Assembly (NCBI GenBank): GCA_027451985.1
Contig: DAIDHS010000002.1
Span: forward strand, 1-64,000
Direction: 5' to 3'
Source: Elusimicrobiota bacterium
GTDB taxonomy: Bacteria; Elusimicrobiota; Elusimicrobia; UBA1565; UBA9628
Length of the DNA stretch: 64,000 nucleotides
Below, piece by piece: positions 1 to 10,289 of this stretch. The stretch's first letter is position 1. Every line of letters begins with the position of its first letter. The translations under genes were made by a program, and so were the position numbers. Under the pieces are notes generated by a model. The model searched no databases and had not been told where the DNA came from. It saw only the letters and a program-made list of their open reading frames with translations.

Positions 1-2195
1 TCCTCCAGCGCGATGCCCACCGTCGGCCCGGGCTTCGTCGATTTCATCGCATATCCGGGACGCGAACTCGACGTCAAATAATCCCCGATGTGAATGGGCC
101 CGCCCTCCAAATCCACCTTCACCGGCACGCGCCCCGTCAAGGTGATGGGCGGGTTGCTCTCGTCCTTGGGGTCCCCCAACTCGATGCCGGGGGACGTCGA
201 GACCACCCCGAAGATGTCCGCCTCGTAGGGCTTTTGCGATTTTTCTACCGCCACCGCAATACGCTTGCCCGAAGGCGAGTCGTGCGGGCCCACGCTGGAC
301 TGATCCAGCACCGTGGCGTTTTTTTCGGGATCGCGACTCAAGACCACCACGTCACCAGGAGAGACGTCCTGCCCCGGGTAGCGCTCGGCCAAGTCGGGCG
401 CGCCGGGGTGCATGTTGCCATAGATGTCGTAGGCGTAGACGCTGGCCCAGGCGTCCGGAGTCGAGGTGCCGATGGTGCCGTGGTTGTTGCCGTTGCAAGG
501 CACCAAGCCGCCAGCGGCCGTGGTGCACACGTCGCCAGCCAAGGTCGCCGCGCCCGTGTTGGTCACTTGGTAGGAGCCCCCGGTCCCGAAGAAGGTGCTG
601 CCGGTGACCGTCAAATCATTCGCTCCAGCGCCCGTGGCCGTGGTGCCCGTTCCTATGGATGTTCCCGCGGAAGTGCCACCGGCGATGGTTAACCCAGCGG
701 CGCTATCGTTGTGTATTCCGCCTCGCGCTTGGATTTGAGTCTGGAAGTAAGGCGTGCCGCCGGAAACATAAAGCCCCCCCGGTATCACGATGTAGGAGCT
801 GGCGTAGATATATGGATTGGCCGCGGCGAATCTCAAGTTGCCGGATCCGTTTTGCGCGCCCGCGATGTCCAAGTAGCCGGCCAACTGCATGTTGCCGCTG
901 GTGTCCAGCGCCGCGGTCGGGGCGACTCCATCGACGCCCCACGTAAACCCTCGGCCCGCCGTGGCGTCCATGGTCGTTTTGATTGAATAATCGGTCACCG
1001 GGCCATAATCGTAAAGAGAACCGTTGCCCATCGTTTCCGCGTAGACATTGCCGCTGTTCCAAAAATAAATGCCGTCGCCGTTGGCGGCGGCGACAGGATA
1101 ATCGGCGTTCGCGGCAAGGCTCGTGGCGATACTTGTCGTACCGGATCCCGTCACCGCGCCGGAAAGCGTGATCGCTTGGTTGCCCGTAATAAAAGCGGGA
1201 GCGCCGGTGACTTGCGACCACGGCACCGTGCCCACGGTCAATGCTCCGTTATTGAAGTACCAGGCCCACGCGCTGCTCGATTCATTGTAAAACCCCTGGA
1301 TGTTCGCGCCCGCGTCGACCATCAGCACGCTCGGATAAGAACTCGGGACGCCGGTGAAATTGATGCCCGCATAGCCGCCGTTTGATCCGGAGATATCCAG
1401 AGAGCCATAGCTGCCCGAAAAATCTTGAATCAACGTGCTTCCCGTTGCGCTCAAGCCGATGCCCGTGCGGGCCGTGGCCGCGGTCGTTCCCCCGGTGCCG
1501 CCGTTGGCCAAGCCGACTGTCCCGGTCAGCGAAATATTCGGCGCGGTCCCGCCTGATGAAGCCAACGGAGCCGAGGCTGTCACCCCGGTCACCCCGGTGC
1601 CCGCCGGTGTGCCGCACGTCAAAGTTCCGCCCACCGCCGATACGTATTGCCCCAGCGAGCACGCCGTAGGAAATCCCGTCAGGCTGCCCCAGGGCAAGTT
1701 CGTCAGCAGGGCGCCGCTGACAGCCGGCAACTGGCTTGATCCGTTTAACTGCACCAGCTCGCTCGCTCCGTTGAAGGTATTTCCTTGCAGAGTCAGTTGG
1801 CCGAAGCCGCCGCCGTTGTTCGACGCCTCCAAGGCGTTGGCGGTTATATCGTAATAGATCGTCCCGTTTCCCGCGTAAGCTGTAGGAGCCGTCGTCGCGA
1901 CGAAGAGCGCCGCGCCCTTGAAGGTCGAGCTGCCGTCGACCAAGAGCTTGTTCATGATCTCGAAGGTCTGGGCCGAGGCGTCGGGAGGGTTCAAGAGCGC
2001 GCCAAGAAGCGCCGCGGCAACGGCCAAAGGTCCGCGAACCAAGGTTTGCCTGAAGCCGGGCGCGCGAGAGGAGGCCGTAAGGACCGCCGATTCAGGCGCA
2101 AAAAGTCCGGCGTTGAGCAACGCCGCGCTTAAAATAGCGGCCAGAAAAGATTTTCCGCGATTCTTTTTGCGTTTGGGTGAGTCCGGCCCCAACAT
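1..2195 (-). CDS. Phage-tail-fibre-like surface protein, C-terminus beyond window
   Basis: The ORF track lists only fragments here. The minus frame starting at the ATG at 2195 is open to the window edge (about 731 codons), and the antisense ORF at 90..692 sits in the same codon register. The ATG follows a strong AGGGGAGG ribosome site. A basic N-terminus and hydrophobic stretches are followed by a Gly/Thr/Ser/Asn-rich region with motifs such as LANGGTGGTTAATARTGIG, typical of tail-fibre and adhesin stalk repeats. The visible end (SPGIELG, LTGRVPVKV, DYLTSSSRPGYAMKS) resembles the segment before an S74-type intramolecular chaperone in tail-fibre-like proteins. No phage structural genes lie nearby, so a cell-surface adhesin is more likely than a prophage part. 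The function is inferred; the frame and start are seen directly. Confidence 0.75.
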   Translation of the reverse strand, partial: MLGPDSPKRKKNRGKSFLAAILSAALLNAGLFAPESAVLTASSRAPGFRQTLVRGPLAVAAALLGALLNPPDASAQTFEIMNKLLVDGSSTFKGAALFVATTAPTAYAGNGTIYYDITANALEASNNGGGFGQLTLQGNTFNGASELVQLNGSSQLPAVSGALLTNLPWGSLTGFPTACSLGQYVSAVGGTLTCGTPAGTGVTGVTASAPLASSGGTAPNISLTGTVGLANGGTGGTTAATARTGIGLSATGSTLIQDFSGSYGSLDISGSNGGYAGINFTGVPSSYPSVLMVDAGANIQGFYNESSSAWAWYFNNGALTVGTVPWSQVTGAPAFITGNQAITLSGAVTGSGTTSIATSLAANADYPVAAANGDGIYFWNSGNVYAETMGNGSLYDYGPVTDYSIKTTMDATAGRGFTWGVDGVAPTAALDTSGNMQLAGYLDIAGAQNGSGNLRFAAANPYIYASSYIVIPGGLYVSGGTPYFQTQIQARGGIHNDSAAGLTIAGGTSAGTSIGTGTTATGAGANDLTVTGSTFFGTGGSYQVTNTGAATLAGDVCTTAAGGLVPCNGNNHGTIGTSTPDAWASVYAYDIYGNMHPGAPDLAERYPGQDVSPGDVVVLSRDPEKNATVLDQSSVGPHDSPSGKRIAVAVEKSQKPYEADIFGVVSTSPGIELGDPKDESNPPITLTGRVPVKVDLEGGPIHIGDYLTSSSRPGYAMKSTKPGPTVGIALE

Positions 2196-2236
2196 CCAGA
2201 CCTCCCCTTCCTTTAAATTATCTTAAGGACTAAATA

Positions 2237-2265
2237 AGTGTAGTCCTAGCTTGGTTTTCTGTCAA
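2237..2265 (-). promoter_or_regulatory. Sigma-70-type promoter of the tail-fibre-like gene
   Basis: On the minus strand TTGACA is followed after exactly 17 bases by TACACT, about 40 bases before the start codon at 2195. Hexamers, spacing and position all fit a housekeeping promoter. Confidence 0.7.
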
Positions 2266-2280
2266 GGAGAGGCGGGAACT

Positions 2281-3093
2281 TTAGGCCCCGCCCGTTGCGT
2301 TGTAAACGCGCGGCAGGCCGTTATTCTGCTTATAAGGCCTGGCCCAAGCCGCAGGGCAGGTTCCGCCGAGGCACGGGATGATGGCGTCGATGCCCCGGTC
2401 GGCGCGGTGGATGAAGAGTCCTTTAACGCTCTGGGAAGCGTTCGCGGGGCCGGGCTCGTCCGTGTAGAGCGCCCACGTTCCGGCGGTTTTCAGCAGCCGA
2501 AGATTCAACTCCGCCTCGCGGCTTTTTCCGAAGAGCGAGTAATGCTTGAGGTAGATGATGGTGATGACCCCGCCGGTTTGCGGGTCCACGCCCGCAGCCA
2601 GAACGCGGATGGCCGAAGTGCTGAAAATCGCGTGGCAGAGCTCGACGCCGCAGTTTTGGTCCTCGCCGAGCCTGGCCGCGCCGCGGACCGAGCAGGACCG
2701 GATGGGCCCGTCCACGGGAAAATTCCGCCTATTCTCCGGGTGATCCGACGACGTGAAGGACAAATCCGAAATGTCGCCCGCGGCGTCCAAATCCAGCGAG
2801 AATTCCATGTAGGAAGAAGGCGTGTCGTCGTTGTCCACGCGGACCAGATCTTCCCGCGCGGCGGCCTGGGCCGGGGCAATCGGCGTCTCTTCTTGAGCGG
2901 CAAAAACGGGTGTCAAAAGCGCTCCGGCCGGGAAAGGCGCCTCGGCTTGCCGCAAAGTCTGCGATTGGACTAAATTAAGCTGGGCGAAGAAGCCGGCGCC
3001 CTCTTGGGCTCCGGCCGGGCATGCGGCCGCAGCGCAAAAGAGCGTGGCCAGGCTCCAGAACCCGCGGCGCGCCAGCTTTCGGTTTAAAACCAT
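2281..3093 (-). CDS. Secreted protein of unknown function
   Basis: The track ORF starts far upstream inside sucD. The ATG at 3093 (MVLNRKLARRGFW) is the better start because it opens a signal peptide (ATLFCAAAACPAGAQ) and removes the overlap. The predicted product has 270 residues. The mature protein contains several cysteines (RSCSV, NCGVELCH, CLGGTC) that could form disulfides in the periplasm, and a C-terminal half of alternating strands. I do not recognise a family. A TATGAT -10-like hexamer ends 7 bases before the ATG, so transcription may begin at or next to the start codon. The start is less certain than the reading frame. Confidence 0.65.
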   Translation of the reverse strand: MVLNRKLARRGFWSLATLFCAAAACPAGAQEGAGFFAQLNLVQSQTLRQAEAPFPAGALLTPVFAAQEETPIAPAQAAAREDLVRVDNDDTPSSYMEFSLDLDAAGDISDLSFTSSDHPENRRNFPVDGPIRSCSVRGAARLGEDQNCGVELCHAIFSTSAIRVLAAGVDPQTGGVITIIYLKHYSLFGKSREAELNLRLLKTAGTWALYTDEPGPANASQSVKGLFIHRADRGIDAIIPCLGGTCPAAWARPYKQNNGLPRVYNATGGA

Positions 3094-3099
3094 CGACAC

Positions 3100-3105
3100 A
3101 TCATA
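3100..3105 (-). promoter_or_regulatory. Possible -10 element giving a leaderless transcript
   Basis: TATGAT lies on the minus strand 7 bases upstream of the ATG at 3093. The matching -35 (TTCATT at 17 bases) is weak. If used, the mRNA would start at about the initiator ATG. Confidence 0.3.
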
Positions 3106-3170
3106 CCACAAGAAAGGACGAAAATGAACGCACGCCGGCCCTGAGGAGCCACGGGGCCGCCGCTCGGATG

Positions 3171-4064
<894 letters not shown>

Positions 4065-4107
4065 GGTTTGCCTCCCATATCCTTAGGACGCAAACCATTT
4101 CCGTTGG

Positions 4108-5274
4108 TCATGCCGCCCCCTTGGCCGCGGCGACGGCTTTTTGCGCCGCGCCCCACAAATCGTCCGCCTGGATAAGCTTCACACCTGAGCGGGCCAGAAG
4201 CTCGTTGCCCTTGTCCACGTTGGTGCCCTGCAGCCGCACCACCAGAGGCACGCGCATCTTGACGCGTTTTAAGGCCGCCAGGATGCCGCCGGCGATGACG
4301 TCGCACTTGACGATGCCGCCGAAGATGTTGACCAGCACCGCCTGGACCTTGGGATCTTTCAGGATGATCGTGAAAGCCTTGGTGACCCGCTCCTCGTCCG
4401 CCGAGCCGCCCACGTCCAAGAAATTGGCGGGCGTGCCGCCGGCCAAGCCAATCGTGTCCATCGTGGCCATGGCCAGGCCCGCGCCGTTGACCATGCAGCC
4501 GATGTTGCCGTCCAAGCCCACGTAGGAGATGCCGGCCTTCTTGGCGGCTTTCTCCAGGGCCGAGGACTCGTGATCGACGAGCTTGGCCAAGTCGGGATGC
4601 CGGAACAAGGCGTTGTCGTCCGCCACGATTTTGGCGTCCAAAGCCGCCAGACCCTTGGAGGTCAGGGCCAGGGGATTGATTTCCAAAAGGCTCAAGTCGT
4701 AATCAATGAAGATGCGGCACAGAGCCCGCGCCATGCGCGCGAACTCGCCCACCTTGTCCGCGGGCACGCCCATGGCGAAGGCCAGGCGGCGGGCGGCGTA
4801 GGCGGGCAGTCCCGCGTCCACGTCCACAGGCACGCGCAGGATGGCCTCCGGCTTTTCTTCCGCCAGCGTTTCGATTTCCATGCCGCCCTGGCCCGAGGCC
4901 ACGACGACCGGGGACGCGCTTTGGCGGTCCAAGACCACGGAAAAGTAGTACTCCTTCTCGATTTTGGCGGCGCCCTCGATGAGCACCGAGTCCACCTTGA
5001 TGCCTTGCCCCGCGGTCTGATGCGTGGACAAAGTCATGCCCAGGATGGACTTGGCGACGGCCTGCGCCTCCTTTGGAGTCTTTGCGACCTTGATGCCGCC
5101 GGCCTTGCCGCGCCCGCCGGCCAGCACTTGAGCCTTGATGACCCAGGGGCCCTTGCCGGCCTTCTTGAGCGCGGCGTTGAGCCGTCCGACCGTCTCAATG
5201 ACGCCGCCGGACGGCGGCACGCTCACGCCGCGGGCCTTTAAGATCTCCTTGGACTCCCACTCGAGAAGCTTCAT
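4108..5274 (-). CDS. sucC: Succinyl-CoA synthetase, beta subunit
   Basis: ATP-grasp subunit that binds nucleotide and succinate and pairs with SucD. The 388 residues equal the normal family length. The N-terminus MKLLEWESKEILKARGVSVP is the canonical swivelling ATP-grasp start, followed by QVLAGGRGKAGGIK in the nucleotide-binding lobe. The C-terminal ligase domain carries LVNIFGGIVKCDVIA and VRLQGTN. Only 6 bases separate it from gltA, indicating co-transcription and perhaps translational coupling. Nothing looks damaged. Confidence 0.96.
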   Translation of the reverse strand: MKLLEWESKEILKARGVSVPPSGGVIETVGRLNAALKKAGKGPWVIKAQVLAGGRGKAGGIKVAKTPKEAQAVAKSILGMTLSTHQTAGQGIKVDSVLIEGAAKIEKEYYFSVVLDRQSASPVVVASGQGGMEIETLAEEKPEAILRVPVDVDAGLPAYAARRLAFAMGVPADKVGEFARMARALCRIFIDYDLSLLEINPLALTSKGLAALDAKIVADDNALFRHPDLAKLVDHESSALEKAAKKAGISYVGLDGNIGCMVNGAGLAMATMDTIGLAGGTPANFLDVGGSADEERVTKAFTIILKDPKVQAVLVNIFGGIVKCDVIAGGILAALKRVKMRVPLVVRLQGTNVDKGNELLARSGVKLIQADDLWGAAQKAVAAAKGAA

Positions 5275-5280
5275 CGCCCG

Positions 5281-6471
5281 CTATCTTTGGGCCAGCGGCG
5301 GGAACTTCCGCGCCGCGGGTCCGATGTAGAGCGCATTGGGCCTGAAGAGCCGGTTTTCCTGCCAGTACTCGAGCACGTGCGCGGTCCAGCCGGCCACGCG
5401 CGCGATGGCGAAGATGGGCGTGAAGATGTCCGTGGGAATGCCCATCTGGTGGTAGATGATGCCGGAGTAAAGATCCACGTTAGGGAAGATGCCTTGTTTA
5501 CCCTTCTTCTGGATCATCACTTCCTCGATGCGCTCGGTGATCTGGAAAAGCCGCGAGGCCTTGGTCTTCTCGGAGGCGCGGCGGGCGTACTCTTTGAGCA
5601 GGCGGGCGCGCGGATCGTAGGCCTTGTACATGCGGTGCCCGAAGCCCATGATCTTCTTCTTCTTGGCCAAGGCGTCGTCCACGTAAGTCTCCACGCGGGC
5701 TGGGTCGCCGATTTCAAGCAGCATTTTCAGAACGGCTTCATTGGCGCCGCCGTGCAGAGGCCCTTTGAGCGTGCCCACGCCGGCCGAGATGGCGGAGTAC
5801 ATGTCCGACAAGGTCGAGGCCGTCACCAGCGAGGAGAAGGTGGACGCGTTCATCTCATGGTCCAAATGGAGCACCATGGCGACGTCCATGACCTTGGCGG
5901 TAGTGTCGTCGGGCTTCTCGCCGAAAAGCATGTAGAGGAAGTTGGCCGCGTGCGAGAGCTTGGGGTCGGGCTCGACCGGCGTCTGGTTCTGGCGCAGGCG
6001 GTGGAACGCCGCCACGATGGTCGGGAAGCGCACGGTCAAGGCGATGGCCCGGTTCAGGTTGGCCTCGGGCGAGCGCTCCGGATTGTGATCGAACGCGGCG
6101 AGCAGCGACACGATGGTGCGCAGGGCGTCCATCGGGTGGCAGGTGTGCGGCAGGAGCTTGATGAAGTCCATGACCTGCTGCGGCAGGGTTCTCAGCTTGG
6201 AAAACTCGTCTTTGAAAGCCTCGAGTTCTTTGACGTTGGGCAGCCGCCCATGCCAGAACAGGTAGGCAACTTCCTCATAGGTCGCGGAGCCGTTGACGAC
6301 CTCCTCGATGGGATAGCCCATGTAGTAGAGCTTGCCCGCAGCGCCGTCGATGGAGCAAAGCTTGGATTTAGCCGCGACCACGCCTTCGAGGCCGGGGGAG
6401 TACGATTCAGGCGTCTTGTTGTCCATCACGGATTTAAGCAACGCATCGGCATTGGATTTTGCTTCGGGCAT
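5281..6471 (-). CDS. gltA: Citrate synthase
   Basis: Condenses acetyl-CoA with oxaloacetate to citrate. The 396 residues are typical of the shorter homodimeric bacterial form. Catalytic motifs are present: the His of GPLHGGANEAV, the His of GFGHRMYKAYDPRA, and the Asp segment NVDLYSGIIYHQMGIPTDIFTPIFAIARVAGW. The C-terminal HVLEYWQENRLFRP binds substrate. It lies between korB and sucC in a single operon, so entry into the cycle and the 2-oxoglutarate-to-succinate step are probably expressed together. Aconitase and isocitrate dehydrogenase are not in the window. Confidence 0.96.
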   Translation of the reverse strand: MPEAKSNADALLKSVMDNKTPESYSPGLEGVVAAKSKLCSIDGAAGKLYYMGYPIEEVVNGSATYEEVAYLFWHGRLPNVKELEAFKDEFSKLRTLPQQVMDFIKLLPHTCHPMDALRTIVSLLAAFDHNPERSPEANLNRAIALTVRFPTIVAAFHRLRQNQTPVEPDPKLSHAANFLYMLFGEKPDDTTAKVMDVAMVLHLDHEMNASTFSSLVTASTLSDMYSAISAGVGTLKGPLHGGANEAVLKMLLEIGDPARVETYVDDALAKKKKIMGFGHRMYKAYDPRARLLKEYARRASEKTKASRLFQITERIEEVMIQKKGKQGIFPNVDLYSGIIYHQMGIPTDIFTPIFAIARVAGWTAHVLEYWQENRLFRPNALYIGPAARKFPPLAQR

Positions 6472-6481
6472 AAAAGCCTCC

Positions 6482-7525
6482 TTAGTTGACGCTCCACGTC
6501 TCGGTTCCCGTCAAAAGCTTCTGCAAATCCGGCGTGCCGGACTTCTTCGCGGCCGCGATCTGCTCCTCCATGAGTTCGTGCAGGATGGGCTGCTTCACAT
6601 CGCGGAAGACCCCCACCGGCGAGGGAAACGGCGGGTGGCTCATGTGCGCCAAAAGGTGAGCCAGGGCGGGGCTCTGCGCCGCCTCGTCGTGGACCAGGAT
6701 GTCGGCCGGGGGCTTGCCCGCCTCGAACTCGACCACCTCGGGCAAGAAGCCCTTGCCCAGGCGTATGCCGCGGTTCTTGTCTTTGCCGAAGATCAGCGGC
6801 TGGCCGTGGACAAGCTGCACCAAGGCGTCCGAGCGCAAAGACTTGTCCGACGCGTCGGCCCAGGCGCCGTCGTTGAAGACGATGCAGTTCTGCAGGATCT
6901 CGACAAAGGCCGAGCCCTTGTGCAGGGCGGCGCGGCGCAGGACCTCGCCCAAGGAAGGCAAGTCCGTGTCCACCGCGCGGGCCACGAAGGTGGCCTCGGA
7001 GGCCAGGGCGATGGCCAGCGGGTTGATGGGCTGGTCGATGGATCCATAGGGCGTCGACTTGGTCTTTTTGCCGAATTCAGAGGTCGGCGAGGCCTGGCCC
7101 TTGGTCAGGCCGTAAATCTTGTTGTTGAAGAGCAGAATCTTGATGTCCACGTTCTTCCTGAGCGCGTGGATGAGATGGTTGCCGCCGATGGACAAGGCGT
7201 CGCCGTCGCCAGTGATGACCCAGACCTGCAGATCGGGGCGGGCGCACTTCAAGCCCGTGGCCACGGTCGGCGCGCGGCCATGGATGGAGTGGAAGCCGTA
7301 GGTGTTCATGTAATAAGGAAAGCGCGAGGAGCAGCCGATGCCCGAGACGAATACGTATTTCTCCCGCGGGATGCCCATGGACGGCAGGAGTTTCTGCACC
7401 GTGGCCAGGATGGCGAAGTCGCCGCAGCCGGGACACCAGCGGACCATCTGATCCGAGGTGAAGTCTTTCTTGGCCATGGCGGGGACCGGGCCCGCGGCCG
7501 GCAGCTTGGTCAGTTCCTCGTCCAT
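6482..7525 (-). CDS. korB: 2-oxoacid:ferredoxin oxidoreductase, beta subunit (probably 2-oxoglutarate)
   Basis: Thiamine-diphosphate subunit of a 2-oxoacid:ferredoxin oxidoreductase, which decarboxylates a 2-oxoacid to the acyl-CoA and reduces ferredoxin. WCPGCGDFAIL and GIGCSSRFPYY carry conserved cysteines of the family, and GDGDALSIGGNHLIHALRKN is the ThDP motif. The 347 residues fit the KorB class. The start ATG follows a GGGGGA ribosome site. One base separates it from korA, as expected for a complex made in equal amounts. Neighbouring sucCD makes 2-oxoglutarate the likeliest substrate, but other 2-oxoacids cannot be excluded from sequence alone. Confidence 0.9.
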   Translation of the reverse strand: MDEELTKLPAAGPVPAMAKKDFTSDQMVRWCPGCGDFAILATVQKLLPSMGIPREKYVFVSGIGCSSRFPYYMNTYGFHSIHGRAPTVATGLKCARPDLQVWVITGDGDALSIGGNHLIHALRKNVDIKILLFNNKIYGLTKGQASPTSEFGKKTKSTPYGSIDQPINPLAIALASEATFVARAVDTDLPSLGEVLRRAALHKGSAFVEILQNCIVFNDGAWADASDKSLRSDALVQLVHGQPLIFGKDKNRGIRLGKGFLPEVVEFEAGKPPADILVHDEAAQSPALAHLLAHMSHPPFPSPVGVFRDVKQPILHELMEEQIAAAKKSGTPDLQKLLTGTETWSVN

Positions 7526-7526
7526 T

Positions 7527-9410
7527 TCAATTCCCCCCGCGGCCCTTGTGCGCCGCTTCGATGCCGGCCTCGATTTCGGAAATCTTGAACGGCTGGCCCT
7601 TGACCTTATTGATGCCTACGGCGTTGACCAGATACTTGGCCCGCAGAATTTTAAGCAGCTGGCCGAGGTTCAACTCCGGCACGACGACCGATTCGTAATG
7701 GGACAAGATGGACCCCAAATCCGGCGGCAATGGGTTCAAGTGCCGCAGGTGAACCGCGGCCACGGACATCCCCTTGGCCTGGCAGTTCTTGACCGCGGCG
7801 GTAATGGCACCGTAAGTGCCGCCCCAGCCCACGACCAGAACCTTGCCATTCTTGGGCCCCATGACGGGCGTGGGCGCGATGTCCTGCGTGATCGCGTCGA
7901 CCTTGGCTTGGCGCAGGCGCACCATGCGCTCATGGTTATCCGGATCATAGCTGACGTTGCCGGTGCCCTCAGCCTTTTCCAGGCCGCCGATGCGGTGCTC
8001 GTAGCCGGCCGCGCCCGGGGTGACCCAGGGGCGCGCCAACGTTTTTTCGTCGCGCTCGTAGGGCTTGAAATTCTCCTTGGCCGGCGCCGCGGCAGGTTTA
8101 AAGCGTGGCAGCTTGGCCGCGTCCGGGATGAGCCAGGGCTCGGAGCCGTTGGCCAGGTAGCCGTCCGAAAGGAAGAACACGGGGGTCATGTACTTAACCG
8201 CGATGCGGCAGGCCTCAATGACCATGGTGAAGCACTCGGCGGGCGTCGCCGGGGCTACGACCGGCACCGGGCATTCGCCGTTGCGGCCGTACATGACCTG
8301 CAAAAGATCGGCCTGCTCGGTCTTGGTGGGCAGGCCCGTCGAAGGTCCCCCGCGCTGGACGTCCAAAATCACCAGGGGCAGCTCGGTCATGACGGCCAAA
8401 CCGATGGCCTCGGACTTCAGCGCCACGCCCGGACCGCTGGTGCCGGTGGTGGCGAGCTTGCCGCCGAAGGCCGCGCCGATGGCGGAGCCAATCGCCGCGA
8501 TTTCGTCCTCGGCCTGGAAGGTCATCACGCCGAAATTCTTGTGCTTGGAGAGCTCGTGCAGGATGTCCGAGGCCGGGGTGATGGGATAGCTCCCGTACCA
8601 CAAGGCCAGGCCCGAGAGCTGCGCGGCCGCGACCATCCCCAGAGCGGTCGCCTCGTTGCCGGTGATGTTGCGGTAGACTCCCGGCGCGATGACGGCCTTT
8701 TTGACCGTGTAGTGGTGGCTGAAAATCTCGGCGGTCTCGGCGAAGGCGTTGCCGGCCATCAGGGCCTTCTTGTTGGCTTCGACCATCTCGGGGGTCTTCT
8801 TGAACTTGGCCTCGATCCATTTCAGAGTCGGGTCCATCGGGCGGTCGTAGAGCCAGTACATCATGCCCAGGGCGAAGAAGTTTTTGCAGCGCTCGGCGTG
8901 GACCTTGGTGAGGTTCATGCCCTCCAGGGCGTTCTGGGTCAGGCGCGAGAGCTCGACGGGGATGAGGCGGTAGCTGGAAAGCGAACCGTCCTCAAGCGGG
9001 CTCTTGGCGTAGCCCACTTTGGCCAGGTTGCCGGCGGTAAACGCGTCCTTGTTGGCGATCAAGATGCCGCCGTTTTTCAAGTCCTTGACGTTGGCCTTTA
9101 ACGCCGCCGGATTCATGGCGACCAGCACGTCGGGCGCGTCGCCGGGGGTCAGCACCTCGCGCGAGCTGAAATGAATCTGGAAGCCGCTCACGCCCGGAAG
9201 CGTACCCGCGGGCGCGCGGATTTCCGCCGGGTAGTCGGGCAGGGTGGACAAGTCGTTGCCGGCCAAAGCCGTGGCCGTGGTAAAGCGCATGCCCGTCACC
9301 TGGATGCCGTCGCCGGAGTCTCCGGCGAATCGGATAGTGACCGAGTCGACGGTCTCAACAGGTTTTTCGGGGGTGCTGCTCTGGGAAGGAGGGGTCTGCG
9401 TAGCGCTCAT
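7527..9410 (-). CDS. korA: 2-oxoacid:ferredoxin oxidoreductase, fused gamma-alpha subunit (probably 2-oxoglutarate)
   Basis: Partner of KorB. The roughly first 200 residues are the gamma domain (VTIRFAGDSGDGIQVTGMRF), and residues from about 220 to the end are the alpha domain (GNEATALGMVAAAQLSGLALWYGSYPITPASDILHELS). The alpha part has the TGTSGPG and ILDVQRGGPSTGLPT segments found in these enzymes. The 627 residues match the fused gamma-alpha architecture. The start ATG at 9410 opens the five-gene operon. Upstream, TATAGT on the minus strand near 9455 could be a -10, but I see no convincing -35. Confidence 0.92.
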   Translation of the reverse strand: MSATQTPPSQSSTPEKPVETVDSVTIRFAGDSGDGIQVTGMRFTTATALAGNDLSTLPDYPAEIRAPAGTLPGVSGFQIHFSSREVLTPGDAPDVLVAMNPAALKANVKDLKNGGILIANKDAFTAGNLAKVGYAKSPLEDGSLSSYRLIPVELSRLTQNALEGMNLTKVHAERCKNFFALGMMYWLYDRPMDPTLKWIEAKFKKTPEMVEANKKALMAGNAFAETAEIFSHHYTVKKAVIAPGVYRNITGNEATALGMVAAAQLSGLALWYGSYPITPASDILHELSKHKNFGVMTFQAEDEIAAIGSAIGAAFGGKLATTGTSGPGVALKSEAIGLAVMTELPLVILDVQRGGPSTGLPTKTEQADLLQVMYGRNGECPVPVVAPATPAECFTMVIEACRIAVKYMTPVFFLSDGYLANGSEPWLIPDAAKLPRFKPAAAPAKENFKPYERDEKTLARPWVTPGAAGYEHRIGGLEKAEGTGNVSYDPDNHERMVRLRQAKVDAITQDIAPTPVMGPKNGKVLVVGWGGTYGAITAAVKNCQAKGMSVAAVHLRHLNPLPPDLGSILSHYESVVVPELNLGQLLKILRAKYLVNAVGINKVKGQPFKISEIEAGIEAAHKGRGGN

Positions 9411-9509
9411 AAATTCGGGATCCTTATATAAGCTTTGGTTGAAGCGGTATTAAGACTATACCTCTTTGCGCCGGGAGAGATCAAACGGACGGGAGCGCCG
9501 TAGGCGCCG

Positions 9510-10289
9510 TTATAAGACGCGGGCGACGACGACGGTGACGTTGTCCTCGCCGCCTGCGGCGTTGGCAGCCAAGACGAGGCTTTTCACCGTCGCAGAGGCG
9601 TCCTGGCCCGCGGCCAAAATCTCCGCGATTTCCTCGTCCTTGAGCATCTTGGTCAGGCCGTCGGTGGCCAGAAGCAAGGCGTCTGCGGCGCGCAGATCCA
9701 CGTCCGCCAAGTCCGCCTTGACCTCGGGTTCCGTGCCCAGCGCGCGGGTGAGCACGTTGGAGAGCCCCGAGGACGCCGCCTCCGCCTCGGTCATGACGCC
9801 CGCGCGCACGCGTTCCTGCGTCCAGGTGTGGTCGCGCGTCAGGCGGGAGAGCGCTTTTCCGCGGCAAAAATAAATTCGGCTGTCGCCCACATGCGCCAGG
9901 GCGGCCGAGCGCCGGCCAACCCAGGCCGCGGCCACGGTCGTGCCCATGCCGGCGTAGCTCGGCTCCTTGAGGCTCTTTTGGTGGATGCCCGCGTTGGCCG
10001 CGGCGATGAGGCTCTCCAGCGCCCGCGCGCGCGCGGAGGGACCCGCGGCGCCGGCGGGCTCCTCGTCGGGGAAAACCGCGGCGGACTTGGCCCCCTCCGA
10101 CAGGGCCTTGACCGCCATGGCGCTGGCCACCTCGCCGGCGCGGTGTCCGCCCATGCCGTCGGCCACCACCATCAGGCGCAGCGCGGAGTCGAGAGCGAAG
10201 GCATCCTCGTTTTGCGCGCGCACCAAGCCCCTGTCGGTAGCCCCGGCCAAATCCAAGCGCAGGGAGCCGCCCGTCTTCTTGCCGCTCAC
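9510..10289 (-). CDS. PP2C-family Ser/Thr protein phosphatase
   Basis: Metal-dependent PPM/PP2C phosphatase that removes phosphate from Ser/Thr. Its metal-binding motifs are complete: RAQNEDAF, VVADGMGGHRAGE, GTTVAA, HVGDSRIY, LLATDGLT and GGEDNVTVVV. The track start at 10334 is TTG and overlaps the upstream gene by about 50 bases. I choose the GTG at 10289 because it forms a GTGA overlap with the upstream stop, giving 259 residues, the normal size of soluble bacterial PP2C. Coupling to the CHASE2 kinase-like gene implies a shared signalling pathway, but that partner looks catalytically dead, so the phosphatase's substrate may be made elsewhere. Confidence 0.9.
   Translation of the reverse strand: MSGKKTGGSLRLDLAGATDRGLVRAQNEDAFALDSALRLMVVADGMGGHRAGEVASAMAVKALSEGAKSAAVFPDEEPAGAAGPSARARALESLIAAANAGIHQKSLKEPSYAGMGTTVAAAWVGRRSAALAHVGDSRIYFCRGKALSRLTRDHTWTQERVRAGVMTEAEAASSGLSNVLTRALGTEPEVKADLADVDLRAADALLLATDGLTKMLKDEEIAEILAAGQDASATVKSLVLAANAAGGEDNVTVVVARVL

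Noticed and set aside
1-2195. Prophage
   Set aside because: Only one fibre-like gene was seen; there is no integrase, capsid, terminase or lysis gene.
7458-9101. 547-residue plus-strand ORF
   Set aside because: Antisense shadow of korA; the translation has no domain pattern and the minus frame encodes a complete enzyme.
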